64,000 nt of DNA from Apostichopus japonicus (Eukaryota > Echinodermata > Holothuroidea > Aspidochirotida > Stichopodidae), in the NCBI RefSeq assembly GCF_037975245.1, contig NC_092576.1, positions 12,205,111 through 12,269,110 of the forward strand. Direction: 5' to 3'. Position 1 is the stretch's first letter; each line of letters opens with the position of its first letter. Shown piece after piece: positions 1 through 11,944 of this stretch. The translations under genes and the position numbers were made by a program. Below the pieces are notes generated by a model. That model had not been told where the DNA came from. It saw nothing but the letters and a program-made list of their open reading frames with translations, and ran no database searches.

Positions 1-300
1 AGAACTTGTTTGCCCCCCTGGCAGGGTTACGTCCATTTTTGGTAGGTGGGGCTCCTTAGCCGTAGCGGAGGCATTCCACCTAGGAGAAGGAAAACTCTGA
101 TTGCAAAACACCTGAGGGCGGATGAGGCTTTACAACCTTGGTTGGCAACTCATCTAGCGTTGATGTCACGATGAAGCATCCAGTGCCTGATCTGTAAAAC
201 AGGTTGTGATGTTAGGAAGGGCAACCAGTCGTGAAAATTCTGCTCCAATGAAGCCTTACTCGACAGCAATATTATGAATGCTGTTAGAGTAAGGTGAATC
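1..300. other. unassigned repeat-like sequence
   Basis: No open reading frame or splice signals are convincing here. The composition and the stretch around 85-100 resemble the 5' untranslated regions of some invertebrate non-LTR retrotransposons, but that is only an impression from memory. The left end is cut by the window edge. Confidence 0.25.
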
Positions 301-330
301 TGACCACCCCGTGCTCGGGGATAATGCACT

Positions 331-623
331 TGTCAATTACAAGACGCACCCTCTATACCCCGGACACGGTGAGTCAAATGTGGGTCATTGTCTCACATGT
401 GAGTCACTTTCCCTAAATGGTGAGTCACAAAACTGGGGTGCGTCGTTTCGTTCTGATTATATAGAAAACAACAGGAAACGCTAGCCTACGGGTGGGTCAT
501 TTTCAAGGAATTGTAAGTCATCTAAGTGACCCAGGGGTGTGTCAATGTACGAGAATTGTATGACACACCTTTGACAATGACTCACCCTGTTCGGGGTATA
601 GGGGGTGCGTCTCACAATTGAGC
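331..623. mobile_element. foldback/MITE-like element with inverted termini
   Basis: The left terminus from about 332 (tcaatt, then gacgcaccc at 343) is matched by the reverse complement of the right terminus ending near 622. The two ends pair over more than 30 bp with a few mismatches. No coding capacity. The interior is a run of gtgagtca/gtgggtca-type motifs (see findings). Target-site duplication is unclear because the inverted repeat grades into the flanks. Confidence 0.6.
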
Positions 624-902
624 GCGTAAAACCGGATTAAAACTGGACGAGAGAGAATTGGGGGGAGCCAAGCCCCCCCCCCCTTTGGATACGCCACTGA
701 TGACTGATGATAAAAATAAAAAGCAACAGTCCATTTGAGTCTTTTACTTTATTGACCATATGCTACAAACTACATGCAGCAGTAGTTGCATTGTAATAAA
801 ACACTTTTAAACAGAATTAGTAAAACTTTAACAACAAAAACAATTAAGAAAGTGAAGAACCAGACATGCCGGGCTGTTTACAAGCGTCACACACATACAT
901 AC
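624..902. other. non-coding spacer with C-tract
   Basis: This stretch contains a C-run at about 674-682 followed by tacgccactga. That is the edge motif of many short G/C-tract elements in this window. The end is an (acat)n-rich stretch that was the insertion target of the LTR retrotransposon. No gene is visible. Confidence 0.4.
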
Positions 903-1931
903 TGTTACATGCCCAGAGGTGTTAGTTTGGGCTAGGGTAATGAGGGGGCCAGGCGGCTCATCCGGCTATAAAGGAGGGGAAGAGAAACCAGAACGCTGAT
1001 CGTTAGATTGATCGGACAGCAACGAGTTGTATTAAACTGCTTTACAAGCCACATGCTCGTAACTCTCAAAACAATTAAATTTAACTTATGATTTATAATA
1101 TGCAACTGTATACGAAAATGAATAAATGACTGATGATATAATTGTCAAGATGATCCTTGGATTATCATCCATGTGTACACGGCATACACACACAAATATG
1201 ACTACAGTTGTTCAGCTGATCCCTGAACAATCATTGATGAGTGAATATCTAATTGAATATAAACAACTGTTGAGATGGTCCCTGATCCCGAATATTGTGT
1301 GTACTGTACATATACAAAGCTCCCCAGTTTTTGAGTCGGTCCCTGGAGTAATTCCCATGCCCAGGTCTATATATACGAACACTGTGTACACGCTCAGCCT
1401 TTCCTAGCTGCGTGACACTCAAAAGCTTAGGAATGCATTTACCAAATTCACACTAAGTATAAATGGCTAATAATGGCACCGTAAAAATGCTTCATAAAAC
1501 ACTAGAAATGACATCTCAATACACACGACATACTAAAAATGACTGAATTACGGTGACGAATGTGTCGCTTTTGGCACTAAACGATGGCCATGACGACTAC
1601 CTTGTGTGCCATCCTAACACACATAGATAACCTTAGGCTAATGTTATTATTTTATCATATTTTAGCCCGATAACTCAGTGGAATCTGACATCCTGCTACC
1701 AAACTACTGTTACCCATTTAGAATAATATATAATACACATGTGAATCAGTTTAGCAGGTAATATAAGTCTAATTTATGCATCTACTCACCTATAAAGGAG
1801 GGGAAGAGAAACCAGAACGCTGATCGTTAGATTGATCGGAAAGCAACGAGTTGTAACAGAAACTGTCCGTGCGCCCTCTATTACGACAATCAAAATGTTA
1901 TGGGGGTCTCCTAAATAGTTCACCCATTACA
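903..1931 (-). repeat. 3' LTR of the Ty3/Gypsy element
   Basis: Same sequence as 8089-9135 apart from point changes and three indels; the other LTR has about 15 and 7 extra bases and lacks 4, which accounts exactly for the 18 bp length difference. In the element's sense it runs TGTAATGGG...CATGTAACA. A 66 bp block occurs twice within it (965-1031 and 1790-1855). Confidence 0.93.
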
Positions 1932-1945
1932 CTCTCCCCCTCTTT
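1932..1945 (-). promoter_or_regulatory. polypurine tract
   Basis: The minus strand reads AAAGAGGGGGAGAG immediately before the TG of the 3' LTR, the normal place for plus-strand priming. Confidence 0.85.
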
Positions 1946-2612
1946 ATAAGATGTCGTCCCGACATGGAAATAAATATTGTCATGGCAAAATACCCTCTGC
2001 CTTACCCCATAAAACTAATTACAATATCATCAAACTAATTCCTTCTGATGAATACTAACTTTAACATGTTATATACAATAAAGGCTAAAAGTAAATAAAA
2101 CAACTGTACACTAGACTGTTTCTAAGGTTACACCCTATGAACTCCAATACCTCAGACATCCTGGACCAATACCCTATCAAATTATTCGGTACATTTATAC
2201 TAACTGCATGTATGACTTCCACTAGGCATTAACCTAAATTGACTACAACACAACCCACTTGTGTAGAGCAATAATACTACCACATAACCCTTATGTAGAG
2301 CCTGGGAAGGATTGAAGTTATAAACTCTTTGGTAACGCGTAATCCCAAATGAGAAATACTTCCTTACAGTATATAAGATCAATAATCACTAAGTACATGA
2401 ATAAAATATGAATGCCCATGTAACATATGAAGATTTCAATAAAGACAGCATGCATATTGGTAGCATCTACTACATGTAAAACAAGCATCAACAGCCTTTC
2501 CAGTCTCTAAATGTGTCTAACCATGAATATGGTCCAAACTCAACATAATTGTTATTAATTTTTTTTAAACATATACTAAACATATACTACAGTCACTTAA
2601 AACCAATATTCC
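1946..2612 (-). other. non-coding stretch between pol and the 3' LTR
   Basis: AT-rich, with only short open frames and none resembling env. Nothing recognisable apart from the adjoining polypurine tract. Confidence 0.5.
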
Positions 2613-4189
2613 CTAAAACATTGCTACAGGCCTAGGATACCTCATGGCAGATGAAGGTGGATAGCCCGGCTGTTGAAACCACTGGTGCTGCATGGGTGCC
2701 ATAGGATACCAGACATCATATGGAGCAATGGGTGGGGTACCAGATACAGTGTTAACTTGTGGGTGATGCTGCTGATATGTTGGTACACCGAGTTGGTTAT
2801 AGGTAAAAACAGTCCTAGGTACTCTAATTCTAGACGTCCTCACATCTTGTTCAGGCTGCACCTCTGGATCATTCTCAGGTACTGGTTCATCTGATGGGAT
2901 TACTCTTTCCAAGTTACCCCCTTCCTCTGTCGGAGAGTCCGGTTCCAGTTGTTGGACATTACTACCATCATCATCAGGCAGTGACATCTCTCCTCCAGGA
3001 ATATTATCAGCTGGCATTTGATTGGCTACATATATAGGAACATCCCAGTCACTGTCACTAGATTCTCCCTCGGATTCAGTCAGGTTTTGGGACTTCTTGG
3101 GTTTCACCTTCTTAGTCTTACGACTCACTGGCTGTGGCTCCTCCAATGGCAAGAAGTCACATGGCAACAAGAGGTTTCTGTGAAGCGTCCTCTTCCTTCC
3201 TTTTCCCCTCTCTGGAGTCAGTTCGTACACAGGGACATCTGGTAGCAGTTGTTTGATCACAACGTAGATGTGTTCCTCCCAATAAGGCCGTAATTTAGCA
3301 GGGCCTTCATGGGGGGCCAAATTCTTCACAAGCACTCGGTCTCCTGGTGATAGAAAGGTGCAATGAACTCTCTTGTCATATCTGTCTTTTGCTTTCTTTG
3401 ACGCCCTCATTGCATTTCTCGATGCAAGAGCATAAGCTTCCTGCATTCTCCTCTTCCACCTTTCTGCATAGTCTGCAGGATCCACTTCCTTCGGACTTCT
3501 CATCTAGGTCAAACAGTAGGTCTACAGGGAGTTTTGGAGATCTCCCGAACATCATGAAGTAGGGTGCATACCCAGTGGTCTCACATCTGGTGCAGTTGTA
3601 GGCATGCACACACTGTTGGAGTGAATCAGTCCAATTCTTCCTGTGTTTTTCTGATTGAGAACGCAACATACTTAACAGGGTTCTGTTCATTCTTTCAACT
3701 TGTCCGTTTCCCTGTGGATGGTAGGGCGTTGTTCTGGAGTGTTTGATACCAGCATGCTCCTGAAGTTTTGAAAAAAGTGTGTTTTCAAATTCACGTCCCT
3801 GATCGTGATGGAGTTTCCTTGGAAACCCGAACTTCATGAAGTAGTCATTGAACAGTTTGTCAGCTGCGGCAGCTGCAGACTGTGGGGTAGGCTTGACAGA
3901 ACCGAGTGTAGTGATCCATTACTACCAATATATACTCATATCCCTTACATCTCTCCAAGTGCAAGAAATCTATGGAAACAACTTCAAATGGCTCAGTTGT
4001 TTGTATAGGGACCATGGGTGCAACTGTGTGTCTTGCAGGCTTCTTTCTTTTCAAGCATTCGCATTCTTTTGTAACATAGTGTTCAACCTGCTTAGCCATA
4101 TATGGCCAGAAAAACCTCTGTCTTGTCAACTCCAAGGTTCTTTCGACTCCTACATGGCCCATGTCATTGTGTAATGCCTTCAACACCAA
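2613..4189 (-). pseudogene. pol: pol: integrase (three frames)
   Basis: Integrase is split among frames 4189-3860, 3837-3376 and 3503-2613. The first has the zinc-binding HHCC-type region (GHVGVERT, then an ECEC cysteine pair) and the first catalytic Asp (VSIDFLHLE). The second has the second Asp (HHDQGREFEN) and the catalytic Glu (NGQVERMNRTLL). The third has the C-terminal tail, with a DRVLVKNL motif and a long acidic, proline-rich extension ending at 2613. The DDE residues are all present, but no single frame joins them. The register changes lie near 3850 and 3500. Confidence 0.85.
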
Positions 4190-5304
4190 CTTCCTATACT
4201 TCTCTGCTTTCTGTTTATGGTTCTCCTCTGTAATAGTCCCCTGTCATCTATTTCAATCTCCTTCCATTTTCCAAGTAAGATTTGCATCCCCTTCGATTCT
4301 TGTCTCTTCTCTGTTTGTTTTGGAAGGTGCCCCTGACGTTTGTACTCAAGCACCTTTCCAATAGTATCATCATTCTCTTGAGCAGCTTTTAGGGTGTCAA
4401 CATCTATAGAGCCAAGGGTTGGTCGTGCTGCAGCCGTAACAGTCTCAATCGCATCCAAACTGCAAGGTACAGCATCAATGCAGCTAATATCGCCTTTGTC
4501 AATCGCCTGTAGATACTCCTTTGCTGCTGCTATGACACCATCAGGTATTTCCATGACACAATCATTGACCAATTCTTCCATGTTACCAACGTTAACAGGC
4601 ATTCGTGATAACGTGTCGGCGTCATTATTCCTCTTGCCAGGTCTGTACTTAATGTTTAACCGAAAATTTGCAAGTTCAGAAACCCACCGTTGGCCAGTGG
4701 CATTAAGACGGGCAGTTGTCAACACATAGGTGAGTGGATTGTTATCAGTGAAGACGGTGAAGGTAACAGCATACTGCAGATAATCACGGAAACGGTCTGT
4801 TATTGACCACTTTAGAGCCAAAAACTCTAATATGTTAGAATGATAGTTCTTTTCTGCCGGTGACAACGTCCTGGATGCAAAAACAATGGCTCGCAACTTT
4901 CCTTCTTGTCGTTGGTACAGAACTGATGCCAGGCCTTCGTTCGATGCATCCGTGTGGAGGATAAATGGCAATTTAAAGTCTGGATATGCCATCAATGGTT
5001 GTTGGGTAATCTGATCAATTAGACCATCGACAATACTTTGGTGTTCTTGTGTCCAATTTATCTGTTCCCTCGAATTTGGGCTCTTTTTACTAGTCTTCTT
5101 CTTCTTTTTCCCATTCGATGGCGTTTTGTCATTGGGCTTTGTTGATTTTCCAAGGAGGTCATACAGTGGTCTGGCTTTAATGGAAAAATTTGCAACATAA
5201 CTTCGGTAGTAGCCCAAAAAACCAAGTATTTGTCTAAGCTCACCAACAGTTGTAGGCGTTCTCTCCTTCAGAGCCAGGACAGGTTGTATCTCTGCAGGGT
5301 CCAT
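4180..5304 (-). pseudogene. pol: pol: RT connection and RNase H domain
   Basis: The first part ([15 protein letters not shown]) is the RT thumb/connection. RNase H follows with [15 protein letters not shown], an [11 protein letters not shown] block with the catalytic Glu nearby, FTDNNPL and the terminal [15 protein letters not shown] segment. The domain looks complete. The frame then runs into the tether before integrase and stops near 4180, where another register change occurs. Confidence 0.87.
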
Positions 5305-5324
5305 CTTATAGCCCTCTTCCGATA

Positions 5325-6296
5325 CTACTCTACCCAGGTATCTAACCTGCCTTTGGAACAGTTTACATTTCGATGGCTTGAGTTTAACACCATGTAGCTG
5401 TAACCGTTGAGGACTATCCGGAGATTTTCGACATGCTGGTCAAAAGTTGGGGCAAAAACAGGAATGTCATCCAAGTATACAACACAGATGTGATTGTTGT
5501 ACCCATCTAAACAATTCTCCATGGCCCTCTGGAACTCAGCTGGTGCATTCTTTAGACCAAAAGGAATTCTTCTCCACTCATGTAGGCCCCATAGTGTAAT
5601 GAAGGTTGTCAGATGTTGGCTTTCTTCCGCCATAAACCCCTGGTGGTAAGCCTTCCCTTGGTCCAAGGTAGAGAACCATGAATTACCTGCCAAGCCATCT
5701 AAAATATCCTGTGTTTTTGGGATCGGTTGGTGGTCATCGATAGTTTTCCTGTTTAACTCTCGATAGTCGATACAGAGTCTCAGCGTACCATCTCGTTTGC
5801 GTACGCATACCACTGGTGAAGAATAGTTGGATTTGGACCTTGTGACCCAGCCTCGGTTGATGAGATCTTGAGGGTAGTCTTTAACTTCTTTGTACAGGGG
5901 GCGAGGAATGCTGGCATAGTTTTTCTGCACTGGTCTTGGATCACTTACATGGATTCTCATTTGAAGATCAGGAACACAACCTTGGTCAAAATCATCTCTT
6001 GAGAATGCAGCATTTTCTTCTTTCAGCATTCGGGTGACAACTTCCCTCTGTTTCACAGTTAAACCTGAGAGATCCACGGGAGGGCACCATTGTTCCTTCT
6101 GTTCACTGGCACTTTCTTTGGCTTCAGGAATAGCACTTTCATGTATGTCTTTGCCCACCTCAGAACCTCCTTCACAAGCATTAACAATTGCTTGTACCTG
6201 TAAAGTCATCTCTTCATCTTCGTCATCACAGGGTAAGTGGAGACAATATTTGATTGGTTCCACACAACCCAGCATCGTGCGTTTTCTGAGCCACAA
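5325..6296 (-). pseudogene. pol: pol: reverse transcriptase domain (frameshifted)
   Basis: This segment carries the canonical RT landmarks in order: an [11 protein letters not shown] block, [24 protein letters not shown] and the catalytic YLDD motif (normally YVDD or YLDD in this group). The frame ends early near 5400, where the palm and thumb coding shifts register into the RNase H frame. Upstream, the join to the linker at about 6310-6330 also needs a frame change. Similarity is to metazoan Ty3/Gypsy enzymes. Confidence 0.88.
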
Positions 6297-6316
6297 ATCT
6301 CTGTTACTGGTGTTGA

Positions 6317-7116
6317 TTACTGGAATCTGAACTCTGCAGGAAGATCCCCGGGGACCACCGTCTCTAGAATTTCCAGCCCATCAGGCCACCCTTGTTCTGG
6401 ATTGGGATGGAAGAAAGCAGACAAAGTATTCTGTTCTGAACTAAAATGGACTCTACATGAGACTAATTCCATCTGACCTTTCTTAACACAGATGTCCTTC
6501 CTTCCTGTCCTACATCGGGCTGAAACTTGGTCACCTTCTAAGACTGCTTCAATTAGAGACCGAATGGCCCCTTCTCTTCTACCAGGCAGCAGCTTCTGCA
6601 GAGAGTTAACCAAAGTCTTCTCTTCCTCTGTATCCTCAATGACATGACGGATGACATTTGTACCCAGGATAGGCATCTCACGTTCACCAGGACAAACAAG
6701 CACACCTCCACCCAACCACTGTATGGGACATCAAGATCATTTGCCCCCTTTAAGTCCAACGTCAAGCCGTCTAATAACTCGCCAACAGGTCGGGGTGACT
6801 TGTCTACTAGGTGATCCCTTAACCATCTCTCGGGTAAAATAGAAACCTGTGCCCCGGTGTCCCACAGAACCTTCGTCTCAACACCTTCTATCTGACACTC
6901 CACTGCACAAGACTCACCAACCAATTTTACCGCTCTTCTATTTGCAACTAGGTAGACAACATCACTTCTGTACTTTGAATCTTGATGCATATCCTGGGAC
7001 ATTAGACCTTTGTGGGATGCTCCTCGTCCCTCAGGAGGGACCCCTGATCGTTTCCCGGCTGTCGACAAAACCGTGCAAAATGACCTAGATTGCCGCATTT
7101 GAAGCAGTGTTGACAA
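6317..7116 (-). pseudogene. pol: pol: aspartic protease and linker (frameshifted)
   Basis: The frame 7116-6553 contains the retroviral-type aspartic protease signature, WDTGAQVS followed by ILP, at about 6860-6830. A second frame, 6715-6317, continues the same polyprotein with PILGTN and then a long linker toward reverse transcriptase. The join near 6690 is a frame change inside what should be one frame, so it is a mutation rather than programmed frameshifting. The active-site DTG is intact. Function would be gag-pol processing. Confidence 0.8.
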
Positions 7117-8057
7117 CTATTTCCTTTGTTTGTCTGCTGACACTGAGGGCATCCTATGCGTCTCTTTGGTAGTGACTGATGACCGGGTTCTGCTGTTGTT
7201 AACACCCTGTGTATCTCCGCCACTTGTGCCTTTAGTGCTTGCACTTCATCATACAAACTCTTTCCTTTATCTTTTTGTCCATCAGGTTGTATTTTCTCTG
7301 GATTTGAACTTTCCTTTACATCAATCATTGCAGCTAAAGGACGTCTCTGCTGCATCTTTTTCACCCTCTCTTTCTCTCTACATGTCACCAAATTAAGTTT
7401 CTCCATGAGTTCCTCATCTGCGAGATTACCATCTGTCAGGTAGGGCTTCATGTCATGTCTTATATCAGCATCGAGGAGTCCAGTAGAAACAGCATGGGCG
7501 AACATGGCATTTACAAGGGGCTTGTCATACTTAAACATGGCATCTGATTCTTTGGAAGCAAAGAGGACCTTCTGTTTCAATGCCAATGCTCGCAGAAGAA
7601 AACTCTGGGGAGACTCACGTGCGCCCTGAGAAACATTGCATAACTCTTGATAGAGGTCTGTAGCTCCTCTCTCCTGAAAATGAGCCCGCGAAAGTCGTCT
7701 CAGTGTGGGTAAATCGAGATTGTCCCTACCTTCTAGGTAGATCCTGAACTGCAGTCCTGGGGTGATTGACTTAATTATTCCCTCGACTATCTCTTTTTCT
7801 GGAACGCCTTTATGAGAGGCACTCTCCACTTGGTGCATAAGAGACATAAAGCTAAGTTTATCCTTCTGTCCAGGTTCCCCTATCTGTCCCTGGAATTTAA
7901 AATCCTTTTTATATGGTATGGTTGGGGTTGACATCTTGGAATCTGGTGGTAATTCTTTCTTTGGCAGCTTAGACTTCAGTTCTTTCATTTTACGTTCGCA
8001 CTCTTTGATGGCCTCCATAACCATGTTGTTTTCCTCTGTGTCTTCTAGGCTAGCCAT
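7002..8057 (-). CDS. gag: gag polyprotein of the LTR element
   Basis: An open frame of 351 residues begins shortly after the 5' LTR and primer site. The N-terminal part is lysine/glutamate-rich and probably helical. The centre looks like a retrotransposon capsid region. Near the C-terminus there is one CCHC zinc knuckle (CX2CX4HX4C, beginning CFKCGN), which binds nucleic acid in related gag proteins, preceded by a CPQC cysteine pair. The next frame (protease) starts at about 7116 in the -1 register and overlaps the gag end by about 115 bp. This arrangement would allow -1 frameshifting, although I did not identify a firm slippery site. The frame itself is uninterrupted. Confidence 0.85.
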   Translation of the reverse strand: MASLEDTEENNMVMEAIKECERKMKELKSKLPKKELPPDSKMSTPTIPYKKDFKFQGQIGEPGQKDKLSFMSLMHQVESASHKGVPEKEIVEGIIKSITPGLQFRIYLEGRDNLDLPTLRRLSRAHFQERGATDLYQELCNVSQGARESPQSFLLRALALKQKVLFASKESDAMFKYDKPLVNAMFAHAVSTGLLDADIRHDMKPYLTDGNLADEELMEKLNLVTCREKERVKKMQQRRPLAAMIDVKESSNPEKIQPDGQKDKGKSLYDEVQALKAQVAEIHRVLTTAEPGHQSLPKRRIGCPQCQQTNKGNSCQHCFKCGNLGHFARFCRQPGNDQGSLLRDEEHPTKV

Positions 8058-8067
8058 ATTAGGAGAC

Positions 8068-8085
8068 GTCCTGGCAGGGTCGCCA
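8068..8085 (-). promoter_or_regulatory. primer binding site, tRNA-Arg-like
   Basis: Three bases inside the 5' LTR, the minus strand reads TGGCGACCCTGCCAGGAC. It begins with the expected TGG complementary to a tRNA CCA end. It agrees at nearly every position with the complement of the 3' end of metazoan tRNA-Arg(ACG) as I remember it. The tRNA identity is an inference. Confidence 0.7.
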
Positions 8086-8088
8086 AAA

Positions 8089-9135
8089 TGTTACATGCCC
8101 ATAGGTGTTAGTTTGGGCTGGGGTAATGAGGGGGCCAGGCGGCTCATCCGGCTATAAAGGAGGGGAAGAGAAACCAGAACGCTGATCGTTAGATTGATCG
8201 GACAGCAACGAGTTGTATTAAACTGCTTTACAAGCCACATGCTCGTAACTCTCAAAACAATTAAATTTAACTTATGATTTATAATATGCAACTATATACG
8301 AAAATGAATAAATGACTGATGATATAATTGTCAAGATGATCCCTGGATTATCATCCATGTGTACACGGCATGCACACAAAAATATGACTACAGTTGTTCA
8401 GCTGATCCCTGAACAATCATTGATGAGTGAATATCTAATTGAATATAAACAACTGTTGAGATGGTCCCTGATCTCGAATAATGTGTGTACTGTACATATA
8501 CAAAGCTCCCCAGTTTTTGAGTCGGTCCCTGGAGTAATTCCCATGCCCAGGTCTATAAGAACACTGTGTACACGCCCAGCCTTTCCTAGTTGCGTGACAC
8601 TCAAAAGCTTAGGAATGCATTTACCAAATTCACACTAAGTGGACTCATCCAAGTTATAAATGGCTAATAATGGCACCGTTAAAATGCTTGATGCTTCATA
8701 AAACACTAGAAATGACATCTCAATACACACGACATACTAAAAATGACTGAATTACGGTGACGAATGTGTCGCTTTTGGCACTAAACGATGGCCATGACGA
8801 CTACCTTGTGTGCCATCCTAACACACATAGATAACCTTAGGCTAATGTTATTATTTTATCATATTTTAGCCCGATAACTCAGTGAAATCTGACATCCTGC
8901 TACCAAACTACTGTTACCCATTTAGAATAATATATAATACACATGTGAATCAGTTTAGCAGGTAATATAAGTCTAATTTATGCATCTACTCACCTATAAA
9001 GGAGGGGAAGAGAAACCAGAACGCTGATCGTTAGATTGATCGGACAGCAACCAGTTGTAACAGAAACTGTCCTTGCGCCCTCTATTACGACAATCAAAAT
9101 TTTATGGGGGTCTACTAAATAGTTCACCCATTACA
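8089..9135 (-). repeat. 5' LTR of the Ty3/Gypsy element
   Basis: Upstream LTR in the minus-strand sense; it should hold the promoter. It contains the same duplicated block (8152-8217 and 8994-9059). A consensus splice donor, ATAG|GTGAGTAG on the minus strand, follows directly after the block copy at about 8994. High similarity to the other LTR indicates a fairly recent insertion. Confidence 0.93.
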
Positions 9136-9660
9136 ATACATACATACCCACACACCTACTTACATACATACGACATGACTGCATAGGCCTACCGGTAGAT
9201 TCCTCATACTCCGTCAAGGAATCAGAAATTATTATTCATTAATCATGCCACATGGCCAATAAAGGTTCAAGATGCTTAACTTCCATTTTTATGTGCACTG
9301 AAAGCAGAAACACAACTGAGTTTTTGTATCTGCTACACTGCATGTATAGCAGTATTAACATTCGAAAAATAGCAACACACCTCGGTGATGATTCCATTTG
9401 AATCCAGTCCTATTGGTAGGCCTAAGTGGAACAATTCAGTTGAAAACACTTAGAGCCAAGGTTTAACATATTAACTAAACACCCAATATGAGAAATGCTA
9501 CTCCAATTGAGCACAGTTGAAAAAAAACCTGCTCAAATGAATAGTTCACTCCACTTGGACCTTGTTCATTCTGTACTGGGACTACTCAAATTATGAATAT
9601 TTATAAACACTTAATAAAACTTGATTAATGAAGAACCAGACCACGGGTCAATATTTGTAT
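9136..9660. other. spacer right of the LTR element
   Basis: Starts with the tail of the acat-rich target repeat; otherwise non-coding and AT-rich. No recognisable element. Confidence 0.4.
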
Positions 9661-9719
9661 TCCGAACACATTCATTGCTCAGAACTGGTAGCATTCCCTT
9701 TCATTTCAGGTTTTCCATG

Positions 9720-11787
9720 ACATGTTCTTTTAGTGTGATCTCTTGTCTGACAACGACTACATGTCACCCTGCTGTTTTGCATCAAGTTGTCAATTCGTGA
9801 ACCGCCCATGTACTCTAGTCGATTCTATTTATCCATAATTTGTGACAAGGCCTGGATTTTTTTTATGGTTGTCGATCTAAAATATGCCTTTGTTGTCAAA
9901 TCATTGAGCTTTTCTAAGCCTTGCTGTGTGAACTGACTAATTGATCCAAATTGCCGCAACAATTCAGGAACATGAGCCACAAGAATATGGATGGTGTGAC
10001 ATGCTGTTTCTGGTAGACAGAACAATATGTAATAAGCCATTTCTTGAGTCTACTTTCATATTCATCAACATCTCCCTTGCTGAAGATACCATTTGCTGAT
10101 TTCAGTTTGATACATCCAAGAACATAGAATTCATCCCACAAAAATTGGATTTTTGTTAGTTTATCTGCACCTAATTCAGGAAGGATTTCAGCAACTTTGA
10201 TGCATGCAAAAAGCTTGTGTTTCTGGGGACCATTTAATGTAGGCCTCTTGAGCTTCTTAGAATCCTTCCCAACATAGAAGTTGAATCCAACGATTCCAGA
10301 TTCTTTCAGGAATTTCTCTAATTCGTGGCAATGTTGAAATTTCTGTGGATTGAACTCAGCAAATTTATTCAATTTATCAATTGAACCTACTCTACGTGCA
10401 TCCAAGATTAGCAAGTTCATGAGTATATCTGTTATTCTCAAAAACAGATGAAGATTATCCACAACAACATTTGACATTGGGATTGATGGAAATATTGGTG
10501 GATTCGAACAATTGAACCTCTTCTTTGATGTCTTGGGCAACTTGGCGCAATTCTCCAGTTCACTGATTGTTCTGAACTTCGAACTTTTGTCAAGCATTTC
10601 ATATGATTGGTGTGATGAGAAATACATATGTGATGGGCATTTGCAATAGATACAGGAGTATGTGCATGATGCGCTATAATGCCCAAGACACAGAGTAAAC
10701 ATTTGTAATCACCACCTAGGTAATATGACAGCTTGTATGAATATGCTCCAACCACTACTTCTGTGTACTGTTGTATTTCGCTGCGCAAATCGACTAAATG
10801 AGCCTTGATTGCCTGGTACCCTTCTTTGTCTTGAAATACTGCAATAAGATAATTGCCATTGCTGGACATTGCATTGGGATCATTGAGAATTGTGAATGTA
10901 AAGTTCACAACATGAAGGTACCTGCCAACCCAAGTACCATCTCCTGACAGCTTTACTTTAATGTCATCATCAGGTTTGACATGCCCATCTGCTTGCAATA
11001 TTGCAATTCTCGCTTTGAGGACTTGAATGAAATCTCTCTGAAAACCTACAGTTTCTGCAGGAGTACGGATAACTTGAACTGCATTTTCTTTGATTTGTCT
11101 CTGTTTGGTTTTAATTTGATATATACTGGGAAGAGAACTTGCTGATGAGAGGGCTTTATAGGCTTTATCAGATATTGCAAATCTATCTTTAATATAAAGC
11201 AGCAAGTTTGCCTGTTGAACTTGAAATGAAGTGTTTGGGCCAAGCTTGGCTTCATCTACCAAGCAGACATACTCTTCTTTTTTGCTCAGAACATTTTGAA
11301 CAACTATACCCGATGCCTGCAAGCCTTGCAAACCAAGGAATGATAAGGCCGCATTACAGTCATCTTTTACCTTCTTCTTTATGCGATACACTTGAGCCCT
11401 GCTATATGGTTTCAACCCACTGTGTTTTCTGGAGGTCTTTCCTCTATATTTCAGAACAATTCGCTTTGATAGTTCTTGACTCAATGACGTTAGCTTACGC
11501 ACTTTGCTACATTGATCTTGCAAGTCGGTTTGCAATACCCCTAGTTTCGTTTCAAGTTGTTTAACTTTCTCAACAAGATGAGTGTTTACAAATTCATTAT
11601 TCCTCACCTTAAAGTTCCACTTGTCATTTTTTTGCAGCCAAGATCCAAACGTGTTTTTTTGATGTCCCCCTTTCCAACTTTGCTTTATTTTGCTATACAA
11701 TCTAGATGATTTTATGCGTATCTGGCTCAGTCTCTGTTCGTTCAGTAAACGATAGGGATACATTTTGCTTGAAGCAAATTTCATCAA
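9720..11787 (-). pseudogene. broken ORF of a widespread invertebrate family of unknown function, probably transposon-derived
   Basis: Three overlapping frames, 11787-10438, 10702-9914 and 10040-9825, read as one protein with register changes near 10690 and 10000. Beyond the last frame, 9761-9720 encodes a CCHC knuckle (CSRCQTRDHTKRTC) in the same sense. Landmarks: a basic N-terminal region, a coiled-coil-like stretch, DGTWVGRYLHVVNFTF, YYLGGDYKCLLCVLGI followed after the frame change by YSCIYCKCP, then VVVDNLHLFLRI and FTQQGLEKLND. I recognise this combination from multicopy uncharacterised proteins of cnidarians and other invertebrates. I cannot name a family or catalytic triad. The two frame breaks and the multicopy nature suggest a decayed mobile-element gene. 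Confidence 0.6.
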
Positions 11788-11944
11788 ATATAGCCTTTGA
11801 CAACTCCTGACATGACAATTGTGATTTCTTTGCAGATATGGTGTCAGTCACCTGTTTTGTAGGAACATCAATAAAAACCCAAGATGTAATACTGATACAC
11901 AGGACCAGTGTGCAATACAGGCGTAACTAGGCCTATGTTGCAGT

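Larger units (their letters stand above)
903..9135 (-). mobile_element. Ty3/Gypsy-type LTR retrotransposon, nearly complete but inactivated
   Basis: This is a full-length element read on the minus strand. It has two LTRs of about 1.03 and 1.05 kb that begin TG and end CA, a primer binding site, a gag frame, protease, reverse transcriptase, RNase H and integrase in that order, and a polypurine tract. The order RT-RNase H-integrase is that of Ty3/Gypsy (Metaviridae), not Ty1/Copia. A 4 bp duplication atac flanks it (899-902 and 9136-9139), although the target is an acat repeat, so the exact length is ambiguous. pol carries at least five frame changes, so the copy cannot make intact enzymes. About 650 bp between the pol stop and the 3' LTR hold no convincing env frame. 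The clade within Ty3/Gypsy is not assigned. Confidence 0.93.

Noticed and set aside
1946-2612. env gene of the LTR element
   Set aside because: No frame of useful length, signal peptide or membrane helix between pol and the 3' LTR.
3347-6476. Plus-strand open frames across the LTR element
   Set aside because: Shadows of the minus-strand pol coding sequence.
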